This document shows positions 53,353 through 61,529 of a DNA stretch of 64,000 nucleotides, one piece after another. The translations under genes were made by a program, and so were the position numbers. A model generated the notes under the pieces. The model was given only the letters and a program-made list of their open reading frames with translations. It was not told the origin of the DNA and did not search any database. Within the stretch, counting starts at the first letter, position 1; each line of letters starts with the position of its first letter. The DNA is from JACMRP01 sp047302465 (GTDB taxonomy: Bacteria > Bdellovibrionota > Bdellovibrionia > Bdellovibrionales > Bdellovibrionaceae): the NCBI RefSeq assembly GCF_047302465.1, contig NZ_CP178621.1, positions 3,100,001-3,164,000 on the forward strand. Direction: 5' to 3'.

Positions 53353-54225
53353 TTATAGCTTCGCATCTCGGGCCATTTTATCTAAGAACTCTTTAGCCGC
53401 TCTAAGTTTTAAAAGTTCTTTGCGATAAAGAGTGTAAAACTTAGCGTCCGCATCTTCGCTGGCGTCTTTCAGATTTATCTTATGCATTGTTTTGGGGTTG
53501 ATGTGGCTATCTGGGCAAATGCTCCAACCATGACCCGCCTCTATCAGCGTTGCAAGAGTTGTCCAATTTGGGATGACGGTCTTAATGGGCGGAGGTACTT
53601 CGATGCCATACTTCTCAAGATTCTTCTCTAAGTTGATGTCGGATTCTTTGTAAGATAAATAGCCACGGGTCGAAAGCTCTTTGAAAAGGGCGCTGCCCTT
53701 GGTAGTTGGAAGCTTCCAGGATTTAGGCGTGGCAATAGAAAAAGAATCCACGAAGAGAAGTCTGCCCTGCAGTTGCGAGGCTTTAGAGAGATGGTTTGAG
53801 ATCGCAATGTCAAATCGGCGCTCTAAAAGTCCATTCACAGCGTCTGCACCATCTGTCGGCGTATAGATCAGCCTTCCCGAGAACTCCCATTTTTTCGCGA
53901 CCCGATCCAGGATTTCACCACGGCCTGCAATTCTTAGGGTTAGCTCTTCAGGCTTTTGATGTTCTTGGCTGAGTTCGATGATGTCGCGATCCAGATTCTG
54001 AAAACGTCCTTTTAGTAAAACTTGCAGCTTTAATCCAAAAGGCGTCAGCACCTTTTTACGCCCGTCGAGCGCAAAGACGTCCTGTGGGAAATAGCCCTCA
54101 AACTGCTGTAAATGCTGAGTAAGCGCTGGCTGAGACATCCCTAAATTTTTTGCAGCGTCCATCATGTTCTTGGCGTCTGTGAAGGCTAAAAACGAGCTAA
54201 TAAGCGAATAAGGGGGTGTTTTCAT
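53353..54225 (-). CDS. LysR-family transcriptional regulator
   Basis: A 290-residue DNA-binding protein. The N-terminal helix-turn-helix FLAFTDAKNMMDAAKNLGMSQPALTQHLQQFEGYF (about 10-44) is of LysR type, followed by VFALDGRKKVLTPFG. The C-terminal effector-binding domain starts near LTLRIAGRGEILDRVA. The frame continues 31 codons upstream through a hydrophobic, Tyr-rich stretch, so ATG 54225 is preferred. It is divergent from a small secreted-protein gene (54329) across 103 bp of very AT-rich DNA, a normal arrangement for a LysR regulator and its target. Confidence 0.85.
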   Translation of the reverse strand: MKTPPYSLISSFLAFTDAKNMMDAAKNLGMSQPALTQHLQQFEGYFPQDVFALDGRKKVLTPFGLKLQVLLKGRFQNLDRDIIELSQEHQKPEELTLRIAGRGEILDRVAKKWEFSGRLIYTPTDGADAVNGLLERRFDIAISNHLSKASQLQGRLLFVDSFSIATPKSWKLPTTKGSALFKELSTRGYLSYKESDINLEKNLEKYGIEVPPPIKTVIPNWTTLATLIEAGHGWSICPDSHINPKTMHKINLKDASEDADAKFYTLYRKELLKLRAAKEFLDKMARDAKL

Positions 54226-54243
54226 TATATAAGTATAAAAATA

Positions 54244-54275
54244 ATATATATAAAAACATATTTGTTTTTTTATAT
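54244..54275. promoter_or_regulatory. AT-rich inverted repeat between divergent genes
   Basis: ATATAAAAACA and TGTTTTTTTATAT form an imperfect inverted repeat (about 54246-54275). It is a candidate operator for the LysR protein, although in such an AT-rich stretch it may be chance. Confidence 0.3.
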
Positions 54276-54328
54276 TTAGACCATGACTATATTGCGTCAT
54301 CAACTTAACTTTAGACAAAGGAATGCAT

Positions 54329-54688
54329 ATGAAACTTACAAACCTCTTCGTGATCGCCTCTTTTGTTATACTCGTTCAAAACTCACTCGCCGCAAATGAA
54401 CTAACTCCAGGCCAAACAATTGCCGTTAAAGCCAAAGCTTGCAGCTATATGGTTAAATTTGCCAAAAGCGAAGGAGTTCAAGGTTACGATCTACAAACCT
54501 GCCTTCGCACAGCTGAATTGCAATATGCCGAGACCCACTGGCATACAAAGAAATTGGTCATTAGTTATTACGAAAATTCGATTCCAGACCTTATGAATTC
54601 AGACCAATGGTTGTCGTGTGAGTTTCAAGCAGACTCAGCAACCAGCGATTTCAAATCAGAAGATTCATATTGCAGCATCGAAGGGTAA
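54329..54688 (+). CDS. Small secreted protein of unknown function
   Basis: A 119-residue exported protein. It has a signal peptide (MKLTNLFVIASFVILVQNSLAAN, cleavage after SLAA likely). The mature part has four Cys (KACSYM, QTCLRT, LSCEFQ, SYCSIEG). AAGGA lies 7 bases before the ATG at 54329; the frame has a further ATG two codons earlier. Divergent from a LysR regulator, which may control it. No family recognised. Confidence 0.75.
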   Translation: MKLTNLFVIASFVILVQNSLAANELTPGQTIAVKAKACSYMVKFAKSEGVQGYDLQTCLRTAELQYAETHWHTKKLVISYYENSIPDLMNSDQWLSCEFQADSATSDFKSEDSYCSIEG

Positions 54689-54723
54689 CTTGGAATAGTA
54701 CGTTCAGCGACGATCCTTGGGCC

Positions 54724-56202
54724 TTACTTCTCGCTCAGCAGACTGACCGAGATAGAGCCGCCTGGATCGTTCGCTGTCAGTGACTCGATTTTTACACCGA
54801 ACGTTCCTATCGTATCGACCTCAGCGCAAATGACGTCTTTTTTGCTGCGCCACTTGGAACAATCCCAGTTTCCTTTAGGATTTAAAACTAAACGATCAAG
54901 CCACATTTGCGCCTGATCAGAAATAACCGGCTCTTTGGAGCTTACTAACGCTTCCATCTTCGCTTTCCAAGACTCATTAATACTTGATACTAGCGATGCC
55001 TGAATAAGCATTGACGAAATCACTGGATGCTTTGGAGTAAGCACGTCTAAAAGCTCAGCCCCCTCCTTAACCTTAAACTGCAGCTTTAGGGAATCAGCGC
55101 GATATCCAAGAAGCTGCTCGCTGAGCTCACATCGCCAGATTGCAGCCCATTTCGATCGCTGAAGGCTATCCTTACAACGACTTTTCAATTCATCTTCAAG
55201 CTGAATAAGAGACTGAGATGTCCATATCTCTTCCTGAAAAAGGGAAAGACCTTGGAAAAACACTCGGTTCGACTTAGCTTTTTCGGACCACTCGCGAAGG
55301 TCTTCCAAAGAAACGAGTTTATTTGCAGGCGTTCGTGTTTGTTCGAATTTCGCAATTTCAATGCGTGATTCATCTGTAAGGTCAGGTTTCGCAAGCAAAG
55401 TGAAAAGCGTCGAGCGGTCGACATTTGGGGCAAGAAAACCGTAATACTTCATTCTTAAAGCAGGTCGTGCTTCTTTTTCAGAAGATAGCTCAATTCGTGA
55501 GACCACTATCATGTAGCAGCTCAGACAAACAATGGCTCCATAAGCCATTGCCCACTTTTGAAATCTTCTTTGAGAAAAAATCGCTTTAAAACCAAAGAAT
55601 CCAAACCATCCAAAAAGAAGTCCCCAACAAATAGTCGCCATTAATATAGGAGCTAAGTAAAATCCGACCACCACAACTAAACTAATCGCCGCAATTGTGA
55701 TGATTATTCTTGTCATATTATTTCTTGCAAAAGATTTTGCAGTCCTAGGTTGAAAGACTACAAGGAGGCTGGGACTACCCGCTATCACAAAGAGGACAAA
55801 ATAGTACCAACCTTGTCCCGGCTTTTCTAAAATGTATTTCATCATTTCAGACACAGCCGATAGCAAATTGTTGATGGAAGGCATGTTTGCGGGATACGCC
55901 AAGAAAAGAGTCAATAAAGAGCACAGCAATCCGAATGGGATAATGATCAAAGATTCAGCTAAAACCAGACCAAGAAGACTTACGCGAGAAATGGGCAGTG
56001 TCTTTAGCCAAGTCCAACTCTTGTAGCAATAAGGCTTAGATATATAGAGCATGAGGCAACACCACATGTAAAACCCCAATGAACCTCTAACCATATCAAC
56101 GCTGAGAGTTCTTTGCACAACAACTATAACTAAAAGCATTGCTAAAGCTAATGCGTGCACCTTCAGATGCTCATAAGCCATCGCTTTATAGAGATTCTTC
56201 AT
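54724..56202 (-). CDS. ABC-2-type membrane component of an ABC transporter
   Basis: A 492-residue membrane protein with about six TM helices in its first 240 residues (starting with LALAMLLVIVVVQRTL and VLAESLIIIPFGLLCSLLTLFLA) and a soluble C-terminal region of about 240 residues. The gene starts 4 bp inside the ATP-binding gene (ATGA), so it is the permease partner of that protein. Sequence similarity to known permeases is low. The substrate is unknown. Confidence 0.7.
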   Translation of the reverse strand: MKNLYKAMAYEHLKVHALALAMLLVIVVVQRTLSVDMVRGSLGFYMWCCLMLYISKPYCYKSWTWLKTLPISRVSLLGLVLAESLIIIPFGLLCSLLTLFLAYPANMPSINNLLSAVSEMMKYILEKPGQGWYYFVLFVIAGSPSLLVVFQPRTAKSFARNNMTRIIITIAAISLVVVVGFYLAPILMATICWGLLFGWFGFFGFKAIFSQRRFQKWAMAYGAIVCLSCYMIVVSRIELSSEKEARPALRMKYYGFLAPNVDRSTLFTLLAKPDLTDESRIEIAKFEQTRTPANKLVSLEDLREWSEKAKSNRVFFQGLSLFQEEIWTSQSLIQLEDELKSRCKDSLQRSKWAAIWRCELSEQLLGYRADSLKLQFKVKEGAELLDVLTPKHPVISSMLIQASLVSSINESWKAKMEALVSSKEPVISDQAQMWLDRLVLNPKGNWDCSKWRSKKDVICAEVDTIGTFGVKIESLTANDPGGSISVSLLSEK

Positions 56203-57068
56203 TTTGCACTCTCCGGTCCAGTAAAGTAAATGAATACATCTTCGATGGTTACTCCCCGTTGATCTAGCAAAACATCCCTTGGCATTGCCTCTGAAGAAAT
56301 CAGATAGCTAATTGATCCATCGCGGTTCAACTGAACCGGTCGCGCGGAGTCTGGAATTTTGAATGTGCTTGTACTTTCCACAGGAACTCGAAATTTTCCA
56401 AAGCGAGTTTGAAGTTCGTCGACTGAACAACTAAGGCCCGTCGATCCCCCTATAAGAAAAGTAATTTCATTGGCAAAGTTGTGTGTTTCAGCGGCAATAT
56501 TGGTTGCAAGAAGCACACTCGCTCCCCTAGCGACCTCGCCGCGAATGTGATTCAAGACTTCAAACCTAGCACTAGCGTCCAACACAGAAGTTACTTCGTC
56601 TAAAAGGTAAAGGTCGGGCTTACTAGCAGCCGCTAACGCAAAGAAAAACTGAATCTTCTGCCCCCTAGAGAGGCTTCCAAACAGTTTATCCAGCGAAAGA
56701 TTGAAAGTTTGAATGAACTTGTTAAAAATCTCACCATCCCAATTTGGCTGGATTGAAATGTAAGCCTTTACAATCCGCTCGATCGAACTCCCCGCATCGG
56801 CAGATATCGTTTCAGAAATAAAAGCAGTCTTTTGACGACGGCCCACATCTTCGAATTCGACGTTAGAACCTAAAACGTCAATCTCGCCAGAGTCGGTAGG
56901 CTCTAGACCCGCAATAAGGCGAAGAAGCGTCGATTTCCCAGCACCGTTTTTTCCGAGCAGAACCGTGAACTGTCCACGTCGAACTTTCAAATTCAAGCCG
57001 TTGAATATTCTGCGGCCGCCATACGTTTTAACAACTTCGCGGGCATTTACTGAAAAATCATTTTCCAT
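56199..57068 (-). CDS. ABC transporter ATP-binding protein
   Basis: A 289-residue cytoplasmic ATPase. Walker A is VLLGKNGAGKSTLLRLIAG (about 33-51), the signature is SLSRGQKIQFFFALAAASKPDLYLLDEVTSVLD, which also supplies Walker B and the catalytic Glu (about 132-164). The Q-loop region is less obvious (TAFISETISAD). The last 80 residues form an extra domain. It works with the membrane protein encoded next to it. Confidence 0.93.
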   Translation of the reverse strand: MENDFSVNAREVVKTYGGRRIFNGLNLKVRRGQFTVLLGKNGAGKSTLLRLIAGLEPTDSGEIDVLGSNVEFEDVGRRQKTAFISETISADAGSSIERIVKAYISIQPNWDGEIFNKFIQTFNLSLDKLFGSLSRGQKIQFFFALAAASKPDLYLLDEVTSVLDASARFEVLNHIRGEVARGASVLLATNIAAETHNFANEITFLIGGSTGLSCSVDELQTRFGKFRVPVESTSTFKIPDSARPVQLNRDGSISYLISSEAMPRDVLLDQRGVTIEDVFIYFTGPESAK

Positions 57069-57202
57069 AGGAAATCACTTTCTACTTAAAATATGACTCT
57101 GTTTATGTTCAAATAAACCATGTCAGCTGTCAATATGGCTAACTCAAAACTCTGACATATAAATGGAATCTGCAACTACACTAGACGACATCGAATTATT
57201 GA

Positions 57203-57589
57203 ATGAAAACTTATCCAATAAAAACAGACACAGGATTGATAGGCTTCGAAATCGAAAATAGCTACGTCAGTCCGAGATACATTGAAAAATACCTTAAAGA
57301 TAAAAACGGGATTTCTAATATTCGCAGAAAGAATCTTGAACACTCCGACAATCGACTTGAATTCGAATATCTCGGAGATACATATGTGGTATTTGAGCCC
57401 TATGGCGACAACAGCAGATACTGGATAGGTCCCAAAAAACCTGAAATGCCACTACCCCAAACTCCCGAGCTAGAGAGTTTATTTGCCAAATTAAAAGAGC
57501 CAATATACATGAAGCTATTATGGCTAGCCTTCATACTCTTAATCGCCTTCAAACTTGCAAATCTAGTCTATTCAAAAATGTTCGCTTAA
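57203..57589 (+). CDS. Tail-anchored protein of unknown function
   Basis: A 128-residue protein with a soluble N-terminal part (TGLIGFEIENSYVSPRYIEKYL onward) and a single C-terminal TM helix (about 102-120, MKLLWLAFILLIAFKLANLVY). No family was recognised. It is divergent from the ABC transporter genes and convergent with the rhomboid gene. No strong Shine-Dalgarno is visible. Confidence 0.6.
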   Translation: MKTYPIKTDTGLIGFEIENSYVSPRYIEKYLKDKNGISNIRRKNLEHSDNRLEFEYLGDTYVVFEPYGDNSRYWIGPKKPEMPLPQTPELESLFAKLKEPIYMKLLWLAFILLIAFKLANLVYSKMFA

Positions 57590-57602
57590 AACCACGCATG
57601 CC

Positions 57603-58865
57603 CTACTCGATCTTTTTCGGGGGCGGTGGTTGTAGCTTGGCCGTAGGCTCCTGAATTTTGTTTTCAGACCGATACGGCAACACTCTATCCATGTTCGTTT
57701 CTAGAATATCAGGTGATTCCGTTTTGAAGTTTTTCGGAGCACTCACAGCCCAAAACAAAGCACCCGCCAAAAATCCAGCTATGTGGCCCGAGAAAGAAAC
57801 AGAAGCCTTGTTGCTGGTCTCTTGCAGGAAATAATAGAGCGTATCCCCAGCCAAATAAAACAGTGCCACCCATAGTGCTCGGACCTGAAACCATCCCCAA
57901 CCAATTCTTGCACTATAGGCATTACTTGATTGCCCCGTATTCAATCTCGGAAGCAGCCAGATCATTTTTGCTTTCGGAAATTGCAGCCCATAGTACGCAA
58001 ATAGTGCCATCACAACGCCGCTATACCCAATATGCGGAAGGTCCCGACTGCCAGCAATCAACGTAGAGATTATTGCTCCGATAATCATTGTAAAGACAAG
58101 AAACTCCAGAAACTTTTTGCTGCCTAGATCATCTTCAACGTCATCACTAAGGATATAGGCAAAGTAGCAATTCGATAAAAGATGAAACCAGCCACCGTGA
58201 ATAAATGCATGTGAAAATATATTAAGCCCAAAGTTTTTTAACGGATCATTTGGATAAAAACCAAGGCTTGCAATCAAGGATTGATCCGTGACGAAAACCT
58301 GCAGAACAATCATTAATGCCAGAGTCACTCCGGATATGATTGGCCATTCCGGCTTTGGGCGATTGCTACGTTCAATAGGCAAACGAAGAAAGCCCAGAAT
58401 ATTCTCGACCAGATTATCTGGCTGAGGAACCGCTCCATCAGAGCTAAGTTGCAGTTTTTCGGCTTTTATTTTTTGGTGCTCTAAATAGGCTTCGCCAAGG
58501 TCTTTAACGAGTGTCGAGTCGCCCCTTGCGTGTAAAAGTTGAGATCCCTTTGGAATCTCGTCAAAGCTTGCACCATCAATCCAGAAAATGCGGCAGGTAC
58601 GACAAACATCAATCGTGCTAGACCCCACCCAGTCCGGAAGCGAGGTAGATCGCATAACCTTCTGACATGAAGGACATCCGTACTCTGATGCTGGCTCCAC
58701 GCGATCAGAGCGCATCCAAATTTCGCGAGTCTTATCTGGGCCAAAGAAGTGACGAGCGGTTGCCACCGTTAACATACGACCATCGGAGTCAGCGGAATAC
58801 CAAAGTGTTCCCCCACCCGCACGTGCCTTAATCAAGCGGCTTCCTGTAATTGGACACCGAAACAT
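57603..58865 (-). CDS. Rhomboid-family intramembrane serine protease with N-terminal zinc ribbon
   Basis: A 420-residue membrane protease. The first 110 residues hold a zinc ribbon with C64/C67 and C88/C91 (CPSC and CRTC), resembling zf-TFIIB. The rhomboid core starts near 175; HAFIHGGWFHLLSN (His219, His223, Asn232) matches the HxxxHxxxxH-x-x-N region, the catalytic serine is S282 in GYSGVV, and the catalytic His is H361 in FSGHIAGFLAG. All catalytic residues are therefore present, so it should be active, with the ribbon in the cytoplasm as a possible substrate or regulatory module. Six TM helices are visible. Stand-alone gene. Confidence 0.9.
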   Translation of the reverse strand: MFRCPITGSRLIKARAGGGTLWYSADSDGRMLTVATARHFFGPDKTREIWMRSDRVEPASEYGCPSCQKVMRSTSLPDWVGSSTIDVCRTCRIFWIDGASFDEIPKGSQLLHARGDSTLVKDLGEAYLEHQKIKAEKLQLSSDGAVPQPDNLVENILGFLRLPIERSNRPKPEWPIISGVTLALMIVLQVFVTDQSLIASLGFYPNDPLKNFGLNIFSHAFIHGGWFHLLSNCYFAYILSDDVEDDLGSKKFLEFLVFTMIIGAIISTLIAGSRDLPHIGYSGVVMALFAYYGLQFPKAKMIWLLPRLNTGQSSNAYSARIGWGWFQVRALWVALFYLAGDTLYYFLQETSNKASVSFSGHIAGFLAGALFWAVSAPKNFKTESPDILETNMDRVLPYRSENKIQEPTAKLQPPPPKKIE

Positions 58866-58973
58866 TGTCTACCTCTCTGACAAACTTAAACTATACACAG
58901 ACAACCTAATCAGCATGAGGCCTTGATTGTACTATGCTTAATGATTTGCCACAATTGCAAAGCTGGTGTCCCT

Positions 58974-59840
58974 TTATACTTCGTTAAAGTTAAAATGCCT
59001 GGACTCGCAAACTTCGCGGTACCCGACTTCTTTATAAATCTTGTTCGAGGTTGGATTCGATAGATCCGTGTAAAGCACGCAGAACTGTCTGCCTTCATCA
59101 AGCTTTCTTTGACTTAGGCCTGCCACGATTGCTGAGGCATAGCCTTTACGACGATTCTCTGGCGGCGTATATACACCACTGACCGAAACGCCATGCTTTG
59201 TGGGTCTTGAGTAGATCGCCATACCAACGGGCTTATTATCCACGTACCAGAAGAAGGCGCGTTGTTTGCTCATCAGCCCTTCTGCGAACTCTTTCCATTG
59301 CTGATCGGTGCGACGATCTCCTGGTAAGCATTCTTTGGTGAATGCGTGCATCCACTTTAGAAAAAGATCGAAGTTGTCTGCGACCTTTAGTTCACCACTA
59401 ACTCCTTTTGGGAATGTGACGTCTGTGATTTTGTAAATCATTTGCGCCATCTCTAATTCGTAACTTTGGCCTGACATCTTTTTCCAGATATTGGCAAAGC
59501 TCTCGGATTCACGACGAGGCCCCACCACACCTGTGAAGACTTCACCGGTCGCTTTTAAATGCTCTGCAATCAGCTGCAAATGCGCGTCTTCGGCATAAGT
59601 TAAAATGATATTCATCGGCGCTCGTCGCAGCGAAGCTGCCACGGTGACTGTCACACCGTTTTCGATGACACGAATTAAAAGTGGTGGCTGTGATGTTGCT
59701 GGTGCAGCAGCTGCGCCCTCTAGTAAGCCCAGCAACAAACTGTTCGTGGGCTCGTCACGGTAAAGCAAGGGCCCGCACTCTGTCAGAAAATTGGCTGCTG
59801 ATGTATCTACAACGATTTTTAAGTCTTGGTGTTTATTCAT
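58974..59840 (-). CDS. GNAT-family N-acetyltransferase
   Basis: A 288-residue protein with a C-terminal GNAT domain: VSGVYTPPENRRKGYASAIVAGLSQRKLDEG (about 229-260) contains the acetyl-CoA signature R-R-K-G-Y-A, and LSNPTSNKIYKEVGYREV (about 266-283) is the standard ending. The N-terminal half (residues 1-140) is a second, more diverged acetyltransferase-like domain. The substrate is unknown. A broken copy of its 3' end lies at 46881-46951. It starts 25 bp after the YcaQ-type gene on the same strand. Confidence 0.87.
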   Translation of the reverse strand: MNKHQDLKIVVDTSAANFLTECGPLLYRDEPTNSLLLGLLEGAAAAPATSQPPLLIRVIENGVTVTVAASLRRAPMNIILTYAEDAHLQLIAEHLKATGEVFTGVVGPRRESESFANIWKKMSGQSYELEMAQMIYKITDVTFPKGVSGELKVADNFDLFLKWMHAFTKECLPGDRRTDQQWKEFAEGLMSKQRAFFWYVDNKPVGMAIYSRPTKHGVSVSGVYTPPENRRKGYASAIVAGLSQRKLDEGRQFCVLYTDLSNPTSNKIYKEVGYREVCESRHFNFNEV

Positions 59841-59864
59841 AGAAACTCTCCCAATCTTAGGCTG

Positions 59865-61007
59865 TTACTTATCCAGCTGGAACTTTTCGAAACGATGAAG
59901 CTCCTGCTCAATTTTCTTTTTAAAGTTGAGGGACTTGTGTTTTCCCAACCAGCTCCATTGTTGAATTAGTAACTTTTGATTTTGACGATCAGCCTTTAAA
60001 TCTAAAACTGCCACGGCCTTGTCCCCGATAATCACTGGCAAAGTAAAATAGCCGTACTTTCGTTTTTCTTTTGGCAAATAAGCCTCAAAACGGTGGTCGT
60101 AATCAAAAAGCATATGAAAACGCTTTCTTTGAATAACCAAAGGATCAAATGGCGAAAGGATATGGGTCAGTTCTGCCGTCTCTTCAATTTCTGTATCCAA
60201 AAGATTTGGCTCTATCCAGAACTTCACTTTTTCACAATCCTCTACGATGACCGGGATAAGAAGTCCTTTGCGTTCGCGGGATTCTAAGCGCTTCAAAATG
60301 TCTTTCTTGTGCTGAGCTGTTTGTAAATGGCAAATCGAATCTATACTGACAATGGCTTGGGCTTGTAAGGCCCTGTCTATTTCATAATCTAAAACTTCTG
60401 CTGGTGTCGCAGCTTTAGGGAGCTTTTCCCATCCGAAGTGGCGACCCGTCAGTTCGTATTTCTTTAACATCCCCTGGCGCTCACAGATAACGAGGTCTCC
60501 GCCATTAAATGCTAGCTGCAGGGCCTTTTTTGATGGTTTTTTACTGGCCCATGGATGGTCCTTGTCCACCAAGACGTCGTCATCAATATCACGAATAGAA
60601 ATGGGCCCGTCCTTTTTAATCAGCCGAAAAACTTTTTGCATATCGGATTTCGAAACAGTTCCATACCAGCTATGAGGATTCTTTTTTCGTCTCTTCATTG
60701 CTGGGACAAAATATTTAAAATCTTCTGTCGCGACATATGCCAGGGCATGAGTCCAATACTCAAAGACCGACTTATCTTTGGCTTGGGCTTGTTGAAGGTG
60801 CGTACGCTTATAATCAGGATTTCGCGTATACAAAATATGGTGATGACTGCGCTCGATAACGTTAATGGTATCGATCTGCACATAACCTAAATGCTTTACG
60901 ATTTTTGCAGTTGCCTTCGCCCCACTTCCGAACGGATGGGTTTCATGAAGCCCTTGAGCCTGAAGCCAAAGAGTACGAAATTTGGATCTGGTTATTTTCT
61001 CGGCCAT
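59865..61007 (-). CDS. YcaQ-like DNA glycosylase (winged-helix, crosslink repair)
   Basis: A 380-residue protein of the HTH_42 (DUF1006) family. GAKATAKIVKHLGYVQIDTINVIERSHHHILYTRNPDY (about 25-62) contains the QxD motif (Q-I-D) used by YcaQ-type enzymes, which unhook interstrand crosslinks and remove bulky alkylated bases. Also typical are FEYWTHALAYVATEDF and LTHILSPFDPLVIQRKR (about 285-301). Co-directional with the GNAT gene. Confidence 0.85.
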   Translation of the reverse strand: MAEKITRSKFRTLWLQAQGLHETHPFGSGAKATAKIVKHLGYVQIDTINVIERSHHHILYTRNPDYKRTHLQQAQAKDKSVFEYWTHALAYVATEDFKYFVPAMKRRKKNPHSWYGTVSKSDMQKVFRLIKKDGPISIRDIDDDVLVDKDHPWASKKPSKKALQLAFNGGDLVICERQGMLKKYELTGRHFGWEKLPKAATPAEVLDYEIDRALQAQAIVSIDSICHLQTAQHKKDILKRLESRERKGLLIPVIVEDCEKVKFWIEPNLLDTEIEETAELTHILSPFDPLVIQRKRFHMLFDYDHRFEAYLPKEKRKYGYFTLPVIIGDKAVAVLDLKADRQNQKLLIQQWSWLGKHKSLNFKKKIEQELHRFEKFQLDK

Positions 61008-61099
61008 AACCAGTCAATAGCACAAAACCAGAATGATCTCGCGTGTATTTCAGCCCGACACTGCATTTGGCACTTAGCATAAGATCGAGCACTTCTTAT

Positions 61100-61200
61100 A
61101 ACCACTAGGTTCGCAATAGCGATTTCGTAGCGGTGCGCTTTCGATTACTTTTCGTAATAGATTGTATTAGATTACGACCCTTGTAGCGAATCGCTACAGG
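61100..61200. repeat. Cluster of short inverted repeats
   Basis: TGTAGCG/CGCTACA (61182-61198) is a perfect 7-bp inverted repeat with a 3-base centre, just upstream of the 61216 gene. Before it, ATTAC/GTAAT (about 61145-61160) and CGTAAT/ATTACG (about 61150-61173) form further interlaced stems. They could be operator sites or a structured 5' leader of the 61216 gene. Confidence 0.4.
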
Positions 61201-61215
61201 AAAGGCAGAATTAAA

Positions 61216-61515
61216 ATGCTTATCGGTCCCTTTAATATCAGAGACGCAGAAAGCCTCATGGAAGTTTTTGAGGCCAAGAAAATCCCATTTGAAATGGTCA
61301 TTGATAAAGAACGAGAACAACAAATCCTCGCTCAATATCATGAGTCCGCGACTCTTAATCCAAAACAGACTGCGGGTACTTTAAATTTGAGTATTGCTTC
61401 GTTTGAAATTAACGACTCTGACTTAGAAAAGATCAAAGATACCTTAGAAAACTACGGCATCATGCTTTCTTCTTCAGACGGCAGTTACGAACTCGGCGAA
61501 GACGACGAAAACTAA
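61216..61515 (+). CDS. Small acidic cytoplasmic protein of unknown function
   Basis: A 99-residue protein with no signal or TM. A ferredoxin-like alpha/beta pattern is suggested (MLIGPFNIRDAESLMEVFEAKKIPFEMVID, and FEINDSDLEKIKDTLENYGIML), ending in the acidic GEDDEN. AGGAAAGG precedes the ATG at about 10 bases. A perfect 10-bp stem overlaps its stop codon (61499-61525). No family was recognised. Confidence 0.75.
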   Translation: MLIGPFNIRDAESLMEVFEAKKIPFEMVIDKEREQQILAQYHESATLNPKQTAGTLNLSIASFEINDSDLEKIKDTLENYGIMLSSSDGSYELGEDDEN

Positions 61516-61529
61516 TCGTCGTCTTACGT

